A stretch of DNA of 21,484 nt from Chlorokybus atmophyticus (Eukaryota > Streptophyta > Chlorokybophyceae > Chlorokybales > Chlorokybaceae), in contig RHPI01000797.1 in the NCBI GenBank assembly GCA_009103225.1, positions 970,001 to 991,484 on the forward strand, given 5' to 3'. Below, piece by piece: positions 1 to 10,465 of this stretch. The notes below the pieces were generated by a model that was not told the DNA's origin, did no database searches, and saw only the letters and a program-made list of their open reading frames with translations. Positions within the stretch are counted from its first letter, which is position 1. Each line of letters opens with the position of its first letter. The position numbers and the translations under genes are program-made.

Positions 1-111
1 ACCCCTCACACGTGCAAAGGCACCTGCGGGCACACAGGTACTTACATACATGTCCAAGCGCAGTCACACACACAAAGACACCTTCCCTTGCCAACACAGC
101 TATCAGCTTAC

Positions 112-940
112 TCCAGAAGTTGTACAGAGGATTGCTCCCAACATTGGTACTGAACAGTGCAAATGCATCCATCACTGCAAACGGATATATACATAGTGAC
201 TAACTATGCATCTGGCGCTGTTTGAATTGAACCTCCACTCACCTGGTTGCAGAAGACACAGAGGCGCACGGTGCTGTAGATGCGCGCGGGCACCATGCGC
301 TTGAGCTTGTCGGCGGCACCATCCAAACCCCACCTGACCACAAAACCCATGGGAACATGTGCATGTGCATGTGTGCATGCATGCGCACGCCTGCACGCAC
401 GCGTGTGCACACATCAATGGATGTAGTGTAGGCACGTGAGTGCGATTGTGTGCGTACGCAACTGTGCATATGCATGTGTTTGTCGGTCATTCATGTATTA
501 GTGAATCATTCCCGTTGAGCGCACACAGCCAAACTAGGAGCCTTTCGTTGCTAGCAGTGGGACCAAATAAGACGTCCACGTGATAACTCACAACTCCTCT
601 CGCCTCAAATTGTGTCACAAAACTTATTGCTGCATAGATCTGAATGCCGAAAAAACGTGTAACTGTAAGTCTGCATCCGGATGTTGATTGGGATTGCGTG
701 CCGCAATATGAGCAACCATGTATACAATCATCTCGATTACGACGAGCCACACTAATGTGTTGATAATGATGGGTTAAGCAACTCTATTCAAGACATACAC
801 ACTCACTCTGCCTGTTTGGCGAGGACTGTTTTCATCGTCATGACTCCCGGCAGGTTCTCCGGCGTGAACTCCACCTGGCAGATGGCGCACGCACGTCGGC
901 TGCCCGCCGTGTCCGCACCCACCGCAGCGGCAGGCGCCAT
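112..940 (-). CDS. Unrecognised protein with two CxxC motifs, 5' part only
   Basis: Gene on the complement that runs off the left edge. Exon 1 is 940-807, starting at ATG 940-938. Exon 2 is 333-243. A possible exon 3 is 149-112. Exon 1 ends in phase 2 at GA|GTGAGT. Exon 2 begins after TTTGTGGTCAG with the one base that completes a Glu codon, so the join is in frame. Residues 16-22 read RACAICQ, with Cys18 and Cys21. Exon 2 ends with the helical-looking LDGAADKLKRMVPARIYS followed by LCVFCNQ, with Cys70 and Cys73, and then a GTGAGT donor. Two CxxC pairs about 50 residues apart suggest a small zinc-binding fold; that is inference. I do not recognise the family. The open frame continues upstream of ATG 940 to 1096, but that stretch is antisense to CCTGG-type repeats, so I treat it as 5' leader. 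Exon 3 (12 codons, YQCWEQSSVQLL) is much less certain than exons 1 and 2. Intron 1 is about 470 nt. Confidence 0.55.
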
Positions 941-1140
941 GGTCACTTCCGCCTTCAAGAAACCCCTCTTCAAGTCTTGGCCTGGCCTGTCTGGCCTGGC
1001 GCCCAGCCTAGCCTGGCGGCCTGAGCGCTCCTGTCCAGGGCTGGCGCCTGCCTGTCGTCGGTGCCGCCTGCCGGCCCCAACCCTGGCTTTAGACAACTCT
1101 AGTAATCAAGCCGTTGAGTGTCACAAGGAAGAAGTCAGCC

Positions 1141-1195
1141 TGGCCTGGCTTCGGATTGGCCTGGCCTGGGCTGGGCTGGGCTGGGCTGGCCTGGA
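1141..1195. repeat. CTGGG/CCTGG short tandem repeat between divergent genes
   Basis: Consecutive copies of CTGGG (four in a row around 1166-1187), flanked by GGCCTGG units. Similar GGCCTGG units recur at about 976-1018. The block lies upstream of both the minus-strand gene starting at 940 and the plus-strand gene to its right, in what is presumably a shared 5' region. It produces long spurious open frames on both strands. No function can be read from it. Confidence 0.75.
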
Positions 1196-1953
1196 GCTGT
1201 GGGCTGGGTTAGCGGCGGACCGTCGTGACGTGGCGCACTCTGGTGGAGTGCTTCATTCGGAAGAGAAAGTCACGTGATGTGTTAGCAGGCGTGGCGAAGT
1301 GGAACCTGGTTTACTCCGTGCCGAACGAGGACGCTGCAGAACCGGATGGACGAATCCGTTTCGAGCGCCATAGACCCGCCGCGTGGCAGTCGCGACCGGA
1401 TCACGCGGACGCTGTGGCTTTGATGCCCACCTGTGCAGTCAGCAGCGCTTTACAGTGTGCACCTCGCAGGGAGCTGTTGGCACGTGGCAGTCTCAACGGG
1501 CTTTGCATTATGTCGGCGATGCCCGCCTGTGCCACATACTGCGGTGCTGCAGCGCGCGATGCTGCCTTATCAAATGCCCAGCCGTGCCATCACCGAGCAA
1601 ACCGCACTGCGCATCTGCACCAGTTCGAAAAAAGGCGCCAAACGCCTTGGTAGATCTGACCTCAGTCATGCACCAACAAAGCAGTTAACTGAGTCATGTA
1701 TGGATGTCGGGCTACAGCTACGGATATCAATCTTACCTGTCTGCAATTCCAGTTTGAAAGATCTGGGTGCTGCTAACCACGGTTTGCCTAGTTGTCGAGT
1801 ACTTACTCCGTGGTGGCAGTAGCGGCGGCATTGTGCTTGTCGTGAAGCGCTTGTGTGTGGGCAGAGGAGATTGTGTGGCGCTGGACGGCATTGCGTTGCT
1901 GCTGCTCGTGTCGGCACTGCTCTTGCTGAAGCAAGCCTGTGTGTGCGTGGTTC

Positions 1954-2871
1954 AGCGCAAGCTGTCACGTCTTTCATCGGCAACTATGTTGAGGAAGTGC
2001 GTGGAGATGGGCATCATTCTCACCGCCCTGGCCGTCATCAAGCTGACGGAATGCCTGGACGCCTTGCTGCCTGTGTCACCCTCAAAGTCCAAGCCAGCAG
2101 CCGCCGTCTGCCAGGCGCCAAAGGACCAGACTGCAAGGGAGACGTGCAGCTTCCATAACCCTAACCCTGAACTAGAAAGGTGAGCTTTGAACTGTTTGCA
2201 ATGTGAATGCCTAAGCTTTCTTGCTGCCTTGCGCATTGCTTTCAATTTGTAGTTAAATGCTTGCGCTGGCACTCACATCTCTATAGATTTGCCTGATTAC
2301 GTGCTTGTACATGTCTATCTGGTTGTGTATGTGTGTGAACTGACGTGTTTTTTGCTACTGCTGCAGTTTGGGCAAAGCTCAGCAACAACAAGCTTACCAA
2401 GAGGAGGAAAGATTGAGCTGCAGCCAAGTAGCGACCTCTGCACACCTTTGCACACAGAACCAGATGGAGGAGGAAGACAACAAGAACAGTTTTCACACTG
2501 ACACGCTCAGCGATGAAGACTCCGCAACACTGGAAGACTCGCTGTATGAAGAGCAGTCACTCGAGCAAGAAGACAGCCGTCCTTGCACCCCCACCAGCAG
2601 GGATGATGCCTCCAGCAGCAGCAGCAGCAGCAACAGCAGGAGCTCCAGCCCACTCTCTTCCCCGCGTTCGAGCTTCCGAGCTTGCAGTCCCACCGGCAGA
2701 GAGGTGACAAGGTTGTGGGCCCATTTTGAGGAGATGGCGCGTCGCCAGCAATACGAGCAAAGTGTGGTGCAGCAATGGAAAGCGCGGTGGCGGGTGGCGT
2801 GTGCGGATGCACGAAGCGCTTCGAGCTGCTCGGCAATTGGCAGACGTGTACAACATCTTGTTGTCGCATAG
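1954..2871 (+). CDS. Unrecognised protein with Ser/acidic-rich C-terminus; 5' end unresolved
   Basis: Two exons are supported. The upstream exon ends at 2179 (GAA AG|GTGAGC). The next begins at 2367 after CTACTGCTGCAG. The phases agree (AG+T gives Ser), so the frame continues as SLGKAQQQQAYQEEERLSC to a TAG stop at 2869-2871. The upstream exon contains a hydrophobic stretch, VEMGIILTALAVIKLTECL, that could be a membrane helix. The last exon is acidic, followed by a run of seven Ser codons (about 2611-2631) and further SSP/SPR repeats, then a charged helix (FEEMARRQQYEQSVVQQW). That pattern is typical of a disordered, phosphorylated region. I cannot fix the start. A plausible acceptor is GGTTCAG at about 1953, but the open frame extends back to 1758 and includes another hydrophobic run (IALLLLVSALLLL). 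No confident exon was found between 1200 and 1750. TGTAA at 3571-3575 may be its polyadenylation signal. No family recognised. Confidence 0.45.
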
Positions 2872-3315
2872 TGCGCTGTTGTTAGGATTGATTGTGAACA
2901 TGTGTTGTAGCTGGCGAACTGTATACAACCTTGGTTGTTATATACTATGCAAGTCTAGTTGAGGCCACATTGGCCTTGCACAATTGTGTACCTGTCAATA
3001 CTGTATAGAGCATTGAAAAGAGCAAGTAGTTTCTTGCATGGTTGCATGTTCGCACAATATTTCAACCAGATCTGCAGCTGTCTACTGTGCAGGGTGAGCT
3101 TCTGAAAGCTGCTTGTAGTGGTATGGCTGATATAGAGTTGAACACTTCTCGCCATGTGCGTTTAGGTTGTGTTTGTTGTGTCCGGTTGGGCATTACGGTG
3201 GCGGTCAGGTATGATGGTATCATCGGTAGCGGGCACTTGTATGTCAAAGACTTTAGAGGTTGTGCATTTTATCATTGCTCAACGGATGCAGTTCAACTTG
3301 TCTCAGTTTCTACAT

Positions 3316-3320
3316 TTACA
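3316..3320 (-). other. Candidate polyadenylation signal TGTAA for the CPP1-like gene
   Basis: TTACA on the plus strand, read as TGTAA on the complement, is the first such motif I see downstream of the stop codon at 3811, about 490 nt away. TGTAA is the established chlorophyte signal, but a single 5-mer is weak evidence and the implied 3' UTR is long. Confidence 0.3.
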
Positions 3321-3570
3321 TGGGCAGCATGCATGCATAGGCATAGACAATAGTAAAGCATGCGTACACTATTGGTATCTGCCAGGTTGGTAAGAATAGC
3401 AAGCAACAAACAGACCACAGGTAAAACCGTCTGGCCAGCCGCCCCCCTTCCCCCCCCCTTCGGGTTTGGATGCTGCTGGTGGCGCTGTGCAATCAGTGAT
3501 AGTGTACAAGATATGCAATGTGATGCATGTGATCACCGAGCAACAGACACTGTACCATACCCATATGAAA

Positions 3571-3575
3571 TGTAA
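3571..3575 (+). other. Candidate polyadenylation signal TGTAA for the Ser-rich gene
   Basis: First TGTAA I find downstream of the stop at 2871, implying a 3' UTR of about 700 nt. If real, this transcript would overlap the end of the convergent CPP1-like transcript. Confidence 0.3.
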
Positions 3576-3810
3576 ATAGTAGTAATCATTGTGTCAGCAC
3601 TACCACGCAACCACCATCCCAGATTCCTGATGCCCAACAGGAATTTGAAAAATGCTATGTATACAAGTGATACATGCACAACCAAACGCGCATTGTGTAC
3701 TGTTGCTAGAGACTAGTACTGGTCAATCTGCGTGCAAAGAGGGGAAGTTGCTCATGTGTGATGGGAATATGTCAAAACTCAGGTGCGTCGGCACACCTAC
3801 ACGGAGGCGA

Positions 3811-6052
3811 CTACCGCAAGTACGACCCCGTCAACCACAGCAGGACCGCCACCACAATATTCACGATCGCGCTCTGCAACCACAAGGCTCAGCACCTCAT
3901 CCCGAACAACACAATTAATGGCATTGCAGAAGGTGCACGCTAAGTACATGCCCTGGTGGTATCACACACAGCTTTTCACCTGATAATCTAGTAGCCACCA
4001 TGGTAGTGTTCCTCCCGTCGCCATCGCTACCAATGAAGGAACAGCTGTTGCGAGCTGAGAGCACAGCCAAATGGATTACCAACAGCTACAACAACTACGC
4101 GCATGCAGCGGTGCACCTCATACCACTCCACGTACCACAATGCCGGATATAAGCGCGCTCAACACGAGCGCCATGGACCTCAGCAACCGCTTCCAGTCTG
4201 CCATCTTGGCCTCATCCCTATCTGTCTGATGACAAGCAGACAACCCATGACTTGACAAACGGACAATGAAAAGAGGGATTGAATAACGATGACTGATGCG
4301 TTTTGGTAGGTGGAAGGTAACTGAGGGGTGCAATCGATCAGTTTTGTGAGCTACGGACTTACTGGAGAGGGATTGAATACAGCGAGCTTGCTGTTCATGC
4401 GGACCAAAAACCCGATGGCGCCAAACACCATCGGCTGGTACTTAGCCAATGGCGAAAACAGTGCCCACAAGATCTGCACGACATAACGCATCCAGCGCAC
4501 GGCTTTTAAGCACATGTGGCCACAGCACAGAATTGTGCGGTGCATGTATCGCGCAAACGTTGCCATGCTGCTTGGCGTCACAATGATATGACTGTCCACT
4601 TGTTGTAAAAGCCACCTCTTGCATTAGGCACCCACTCACCATGCCGCCGGAGATAGCTCCATTAACGGCCATGTCATTGCGGTTGCTGACCAAAACCCTG
4701 CAGTTTGCAATTGTATCGTCCCTTGTTGCCGCTATTGCACAAACAAGAATGGCACCAGTTGCCAGTAGCTATGATGTACCTTGGGCGCCAGGGCACCAAC
4801 GACTTCTTGTCCGCGTACAATATTTGCTTGTCAACCTACAGTGACAAAATAAGAGCACACATTACTGCTTGCGAGGCAACATTGCTATGTAGTCCCCGTC
4901 CACATGATATACACACATGCACCAGCAAATATCGATGCATGTGTGTATATTATGGCAGAACCTTGGCCTGCCCTGATGCTCGCATTGAAAACTGTCGCAT
5001 CAGTATCCTACTGTAGGCTTCTTCAATCTGTACAACAAGCATGCCCAAGTTACAACAGAAACAATCTGACGTACAACTAGCCAGTCAATATCATTCACAT
5101 TCAAAGGTGTCAAACTTGTTCAGTCTTCTTTTCCTTACCTTCTTTGTTTCATCCTCATTTCCTCTAGCGCTGTACAGCTTGAAGCGGTAGGCCGACGTCA
5201 CCTGGTCTGAAGTTGCGCTAGCAAATGTGCCCAAAACCTGTGCAGCACTGCAGTTTGAAGCGCTTCACTTAACCTTGCAATTGCTACAACAGAGTGTCAA
5301 CTCAAACTAGACGCTAAATATGACTTCCTTTCTCCTCTGTTGCATGCACTCATGATGACTTCAGCAAACACATCAAATTGAAGATTGCTAAAGAAGCATT
5401 CAAAGACAGGTCAGGACTTAGGTAGCACATCCTAGTTTATCAACACCTTTCACTTAGGTAAATGGTAATATCTCTATATATAGCACCAATGAAGATTCTT
5501 ACTCACGAGAGCAAGAAAATCACATGGAAGCGTGCATACCACAATGTGATCCCACCCACTTTAATATCGTAGAGAACTGCGAAATGCCGCTCGCTGTGCC
5601 CATATGGTTGCAACTCTCATGCATAACCAGTTGTGACGCACAAGAGTGTTACACTGAAACCCTAGCTGCTAGGATTTTGAAAAAGCATCACACAGACGGT
5701 ATGCCCACAAAACGCTGAGAAACACAACCCTGCCACTCTGCAGCATGCACAACTCAATAATGAGTCATGTCACCTTGTAGGGGTCCTCCTCGCCTCCTGC
5801 ACCCGCGCCTGGTCCGGAGGCAGAGAAGGACGCCGCGCAGAGCGTCCGCTGCCGCCTGCCCAAGGAGGAGGGCAGTGGCCGCACCCTGCACCGGCTGCTC
5901 CGCCATACTGGCTGCTGCGGCGCTACCCTCCTGCCTTGAAGCCACGATCCTGTGGACGACGGCGATACGGCAGCAGGCCGACTCCGTGAAGCCGCCGCTC
6001 CAACCGCCCCTGTCGTTGCTGCCGCCATGGTCGCCGCCATGGTCGCCGCCAT
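3811..6052 (-). CDS. CPP1: Chloroplast J-like domain (DUF3353) membrane protein, CPP1/CDF1/CJD1 family
   Basis: Eight exons on the complement: 6052-5774, 5237-5139, 4835-4780, 4685-4640, 4473-4363, 4225-4136, 4054-3980 and 3873-3811. All junctions are GT/AG and in phase, giving 272 residues. Residues 1 to about 75 are rich in Ala, Ser and Arg with almost no acidic residues, as in a chloroplast transit peptide. Residues 89-96 read EDPYKVLG, the start of a J-like domain; the HPD motif of true DnaJ proteins is absent, as in this family. After it come hydrophobic segments: about 161-187; one from about 211 across the exon 6/7 junction to 240; and 254-268. The end, VVAVLLWLTGSYLR, resembles the family C-terminus. 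Known members: CPP1 acts as a holdase-type chaperone for protochlorophyllide oxidoreductase in plastid membranes, and CJD1 affects chloroplast lipid composition. Which of these this gene matches is inferred from memory of the sequences. Arabidopsis CPP1 is about 258 residues, so length agrees. A 12-bp repeat offers three in-frame ATGs; I chose the first. Confidence 0.85.
6015..6052. repeat. 12-bp tandem repeat at the start of the CPP1-like gene
   Basis: On the plus strand GCCGCCATGGTC is repeated nearly three times. On the coding (minus) strand it encodes MAATMAATMAA, giving three in-frame start codons within nine residues. Copy-number change here would alter only the transit peptide. Confidence 0.85.
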
Positions 6053-8333
6053 GCAGTGACGATGGAGGCTCCACCGCGGAGCGGATGATAGAAATGTGAA
6101 TGACTACGGATTGACAACCCGTGTCTTAGACAAGTTATCTATTTGGTGCAGTGTGATAGGCATGGCTGACTGTGCGTAGGTTTGTATGACCATGTTGCTG
6201 TACTAGTAAACCTAGTATTTGGTCCTTGGCAAGGACAAACATGCTATTGTTTATTTGATAAACAAACGCAGTACAATACTTGTGTATGAGTGACTGTTTT
6301 ATGTACTGTGATGAGATAACACGTGTGCTTTATTGAACAATAAACATTCGTCTTCAATTTATCCTTATTATTTAACGCATAACGTAACTTTTTATAGGCG
6401 TAAATGTATTATACATTCAAGTATACATGTTAACTGCAGAAGCAAGTACACGTGCATTGTCATGGGCTCCTCCAATGAACTTGTCTGATACACAACGAAA
6501 GTATGTAAGTATGTGTCTTTCACACATAATAACGTTCAAGAGTCAAAGGTTACTTCTTGTATTATGGCTTACAGTTGATTAATCAATTTACAACACGTTG
6601 CTATCTATATTGCAAAAGAAGATCACAACCTACGAGAACATTATGTTGCGTTTGTAAAAAAATTAAGTTTGAGGGAAAGGTTTGCCTGTTATGACGTGTG
6701 GATAGGTGTGGGTTTTATATGCAAATATGTTCATGTGTGTGTCATATTATGGCCTTTCGGTAAGGTTCTCCATAATAGGCTGGTGATCGTCATTATTGGT
6801 CATTGATGTTATGCACCAAAGTTGCGTGCCCATGCCTTGTTCGTTTCTTGCTTTGCTTATACAAAAAGTGCATAAGTATGTTTACATGGTGACTTGCAAA
6901 CCTTGCTGCCTGTCTGCTGCCTGCTCCGTTGCTACGTTGTTGCGTGAGGGTCTACTTAAGGTCAAGAGTTGTGTATGGTGTAGTACAGCTCTGTTTTTGC
7001 CCCTACTTGATTCATTTTGATGTGTTGTGCATTGCTTTGGCTCCTACGATTGAGTTTGCTCTTGCAACTCTCATGCTTGCCATGTGTGCATGACTATGCA
7101 TTACATACCTGACTCTACACCATATGCATTGGTTGCTTTAGTGCCCACTTACTCATGTCCTACGAGAAGGTAACGATCGCATGCTGTGCATCACGCATGC
7201 CAAATGTGCGAATACTAGAAATGGCACATGCATGCAGTATTATAAACATGCATTTATAGCTTACATACCGGGCAAACCTGCATGCATGGTTGGTGCACTT
7301 GCTTTGATTGGTTTGGAGCGTGCTTTTAGTAACCCTACCGTTGGTTATGCACCGCATTGCATACTTTGTACATATCAGATCACCATCACCGCATTGCATT
7401 CTTTGTACACTAGTGCATCTTGTATACAGCCACAGCCGTGGTGCAGGTGGTTATAATTGCATGCATGCCATTGCAGGACTAACAAGGTAGAGGAAATAGA
7501 GTGGTTGCGAAGCAGGGTTAAGCGGTGGTGAACTCTAAAATATTTAAAGTGATGATGCATAAGGGATAGTACCCCAGATTAGTAGCCTGCAAACTGTCAC
7601 ACACAACGGGGATGGTGAGTAGGTAGTGGCGCAGGTAGAGTAGCCCGGTGGTCTATTATGTTAACGAGATTGCTTGTGATGCAACAGATTCTGCTGAGTG
7701 ACACCCCATGCATTGCGGTGAATGCCTTGTGACATTCGTGCACTATATGTATGATCTTTGTACATGTGCATGCCATGCATGTGATGTCATGATATTGCCT
7801 CGCCGCATGTCCTATGCGTGGGCATTCACATGTTGCAGTCTATGTGCGCTACCTGTCAACCATCTGCCCACAAACTTCAGCACTGGCAAAACCAACCAGC
7901 AATCTCACAGAAATCTGTGACCCAGCAATGATGTGGTGATGCTGCACATAGGATCACAACGTAGTGCACATGATGCCAGCACATATGCCAACGACAGGCA
8001 AGCGCACAGCATGAGAACTCAGCAGTCAACTCATCGCAGTACTCAAAAATCAGTGGTTAGATACCACAATACCAACTCTTCCTCCTAATGCTACACAGCA
8101 GGGCATACCAGCTGCAGCGGCTGCTGCTACTCTTCAGGGCTATTAAACGAGCGACACCTCAGGCAGCATGAAGCTGTACAGCACCATGCATACAGCATGA
8201 TGGAAGGCCACATGGTGGCTCAGAGCCATAGCATGACCTTGAGCAGGGACTGTGGCAACGCAGTGTTATAGTCGCCCGCCACCACCGCAAGTCAGTGGCG
8301 GAAAGAGAAATGGCAGGATGGGGTTGGAGAGCT
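6053..8333. other. 2.3 kb spacer, no supportable gene
   Basis: Lies upstream of the CPP1-like gene and downstream of the zinc-knuckle gene (both minus strand), so it should hold the CPP1-like promoter and the 3' UTR of the zinc-knuckle gene. About 6200-6720 is clearly AT-rich. From about 7080 to 7800 there are many TGCATGC palindromes and short internal repeats (see 7350-7409). The longest open frame (6796-7020, 74 codons) has no recognisable motif and no splice partner. I see no tRNA-like fold. Confidence 0.5.
7350..7409. repeat. Near-perfect 23-bp direct repeat
   Basis: CACCGCATTGCAT followed by A or T and CTTTGTACA occurs at 7350-7372 and 7387-7409, with one mismatch and a 37-bp period. 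Probably local slippage or the remnant of a small dispersed repeat. Confidence 0.8.
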
Positions 8334-10465
8334 TTACTGGTACTGGCCGTAGCCGCTACCTCCAGTGCCGCCATAGCTGCCACCATAACCGCCACCACCG
8401 CCCCTGTCACCGTATCCACGAGAGCCATAGCTGTCGCCATAGCTGCCACCACCGCCACCGCGGCCGTATGATCCTGCGTCAGCTGAGCGAGGGTTGGGAC
8501 ACCTGCCACAAACGACATCTGGTTAGAATGCAGAAGTACTGCCTAGCACGTGCACACGCGCAGCATCCTATGAAGCCCTGCTGCAACCATTTTCCATGCT
8601 GGCATGCATCCCCCGCCTCTCTTCACTTCCACTCTCTTGTCTCATCATAAAGACATAGCATGTTACCACCACTCTCCAACCCTGCTCCCTTCTCCCTGTC
8701 TGCTGCATTGAGACTGCAGTGGCAACCAATACACTTACTCTCGGCTGATGTGTCCGTCCTCACCACAATTATAACACTGCGCACCAAGACAACATCAGAC
8801 AGTCAGCATGGCAGGAGCTGCAAGTACGCATGCCATAAGGCAGTCAGATGCGCACAGACCTGCTGGCCACCGCCTCTGCGCGGCGCGCCTCCTCCGCCAC
8901 CATAACCACTGCCATAGCCGCCGCCATAACCACCGGCCTGCTTTTGCGGGCACTCACGGCTGATATGGCCAGTCTGTGAGCATCAATGTATTACTATGCT
9001 GTTGCACAGCAACAAATGACTCAACTTGATAGCACCAAGCATAACCAATGCAGCATAAACTGGATACAGGCACAAGTTACAAGCATGCTCGCAAGCGCAT
9101 GCACGTAACACCAATAGCATGGCATCATCATGACTGCATCAACATGTCTGCACCTCGTTGCAAGTATAGCAGACTTGGCCTCCGCCTCCTCCGGCACCTC
9201 TCTTGCCTCCCCAGGCATCGCCATATCCCTCACGGCCCCCGCCGCCGGCACCGGCGCCATAACCGCCGGCGCCATAGCCAGCGCGGTCATCTCCCCCACC
9301 GTATCCGCCACGGCCGCCACCGCCGCCCTCCCTTGCCTCTCGCTCTGCACGGCGCTCTGAAGGACGCGGGGCTGTTGCAGCTTTTTGCAGCGCCATGGCC
9401 TGAAAACAATTGAGACGAGTGAGCATGTGGCCAAGTTCACAAAGCAGATACCTTGTGCTATATATGGCAACTTGAAGTATAAAACCATGGGCAAGTGCAC
9501 TATGCCCTACCTCAAAGTTTGCAAGAAGTTCACGATACTTGTCCTCCCTCATGGTCAGCTCTTGCTCCAGAACAGCTTTCTTGGCCGCATCTGGCTCGTT
9601 CTCCATCTCATTGCGAGCAAAAGCAATCTCACTTTCAGCAGCTTTCTTCTCTTCATATTGAGCTTCGGTCAGAGTAACCTGCAGACGAAGCATGACAGAA
9701 GTCAATATAATTGGCCTGCACTGATGTGTACAGGCAACGCCTTATCATACGGACTTCAAGCAGTAAGTAGCATCACAAGCTCGGTACAGTCATCTGGAAG
9801 TTCAGCTCACATGATAAGTGCATGCACACACGCGTACAACATGGAAGTTCCAATGAAAAAGCATGCACAGCGTACCCTCGGTTGCCATTCCTTGACTGCT
9901 TGCTCCTGAAGAATCTCCCGCTCACTCTTGCCCTGCCTCTCTGCCATGATAGCCTCACGCGGGCGAGCCGCACCAAAAGGGTTTGGCTGCACAAGCATGC
10001 AAACAGTCCGTCATTGGCTATCTGGCGCATGGCTCGCGGCACGCACCAAAAGCACCTGATGCTTTGCATCTCAACAGGGGCAAGCAGCGCGCATGCATGG
10101 GCGGTGAAAGACATAGCAGCTGAGATATACGAGGCAAATGTGACCACTTAAACATACCCAAACACAGCCACCGGCAATGCACCGGCCAGGCTTGCAAAAC
10201 CAGCTGACCGGTAGCAAACAGGCAGGCCAAGGCTGGCCAGCCGCAAATGACGACTACGGAAGCGCAGAAAGGAACCCACGCAGACGTAAGCATGCCCAGC
10301 CGCGCAAGACAAATGGACCCAAAACCCCGGTCGCACCCGACCACACGAGACACCCACCTTGCCGCTGCTGCCTCCGCGAGCTCCGGCCTCCGCATTGGCG
10401 CTGCGGGGCGCAAGGTTGAGCTTCGGCCGGCCCGCCGGCACCTCCTCTTCCTCGTTGTAGCTCAT
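8334..10465 (-). CDS. eIF4B-like N-terminus fused to two CCHC zinc knuckles and Gly/Arg/Tyr-rich tails
   Basis: Seven exons on the complement: 10465-10358, 9986-9876, 9678-9511, 9399-9154, 8973-8860, 8776-8739 and 8502-8334. All junctions are GT/AG and phase-consistent, giving 317 residues. Order of parts: an acidic start then RPKLNLAPRS (13-22); NPFGAARPRE (38-47); a charged coiled coil (about 48-130); a Gly-rich block with RGG and GYG repeats (about 154-204); knuckle 1 CYTCNETGHISRECP (207-221, CX2CX4HX4C); a second Gly/Tyr block; knuckle 2 CYNCGEDGHISRECP (250-264); and a final GYG/RGG tail ending GYGQYQ. The RPKLNL and NPFG.ARPRE motifs are typical of plant and algal eIF4B-type proteins. 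CCHC knuckles plus RGG tails bind single-stranded RNA or DNA. A cytosolic RNA-binding role in translation is the likely function, by inference. The Gly-rich blocks create long false frames on the opposite strand. I found no TGTAA within about 1 kb downstream. Confidence 0.88.

Larger units (their letters stand above)
2872..3810. other. Spacer between convergent genes, probable 3' UTRs
   Basis: No convincing coding frame; the short open frames here have no plausible splice context. The stretch lies between the stop of the plus-strand gene (2871) and the stop of the minus-strand gene (3811). It holds a TGTAA on the plus strand at 3571-3575 and its complement TTACA at 3316-3320. A C-rich run is at about 3440-3460. 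If both signals are used, the two 3' UTRs overlap. Confidence 0.5.

Noticed and set aside
816-1277. 153-codon plus-strand frame with repeated GLAWAGLGWAGL
   Set aside because: It is antisense to exon 1 of the CxxC gene and otherwise reads the CTGGG repeat.
1225-1822. Three overlapping plus-strand frames as 5' exons of the Ser-rich gene
   Set aside because: None shows recognisable motifs, and I could not join any to the exon ending at 2179 with correct phase and a clear acceptor.
4780-5016. Plus-strand frames across the CPP1-like exons 3 and 4
   Set aside because: They are antisense to exons whose phases are fully consistent on the other strand, and have no splice support of their own.
5754-6117. 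Several overlapping open frames on both strands at the CPP1-like start
   Set aside because: Only the frame ending EDPYK joins in phase to the J-like exon; the His/Asp/Gly-rich and Pro-rich frames are shadows of the 12-bp repeat.
8159-9500. Long Ala/Val-rich and His/Arg-rich frames on both strands
   Set aside because: They are out-of-frame readings of the Gly-rich exons of the zinc-knuckle gene.
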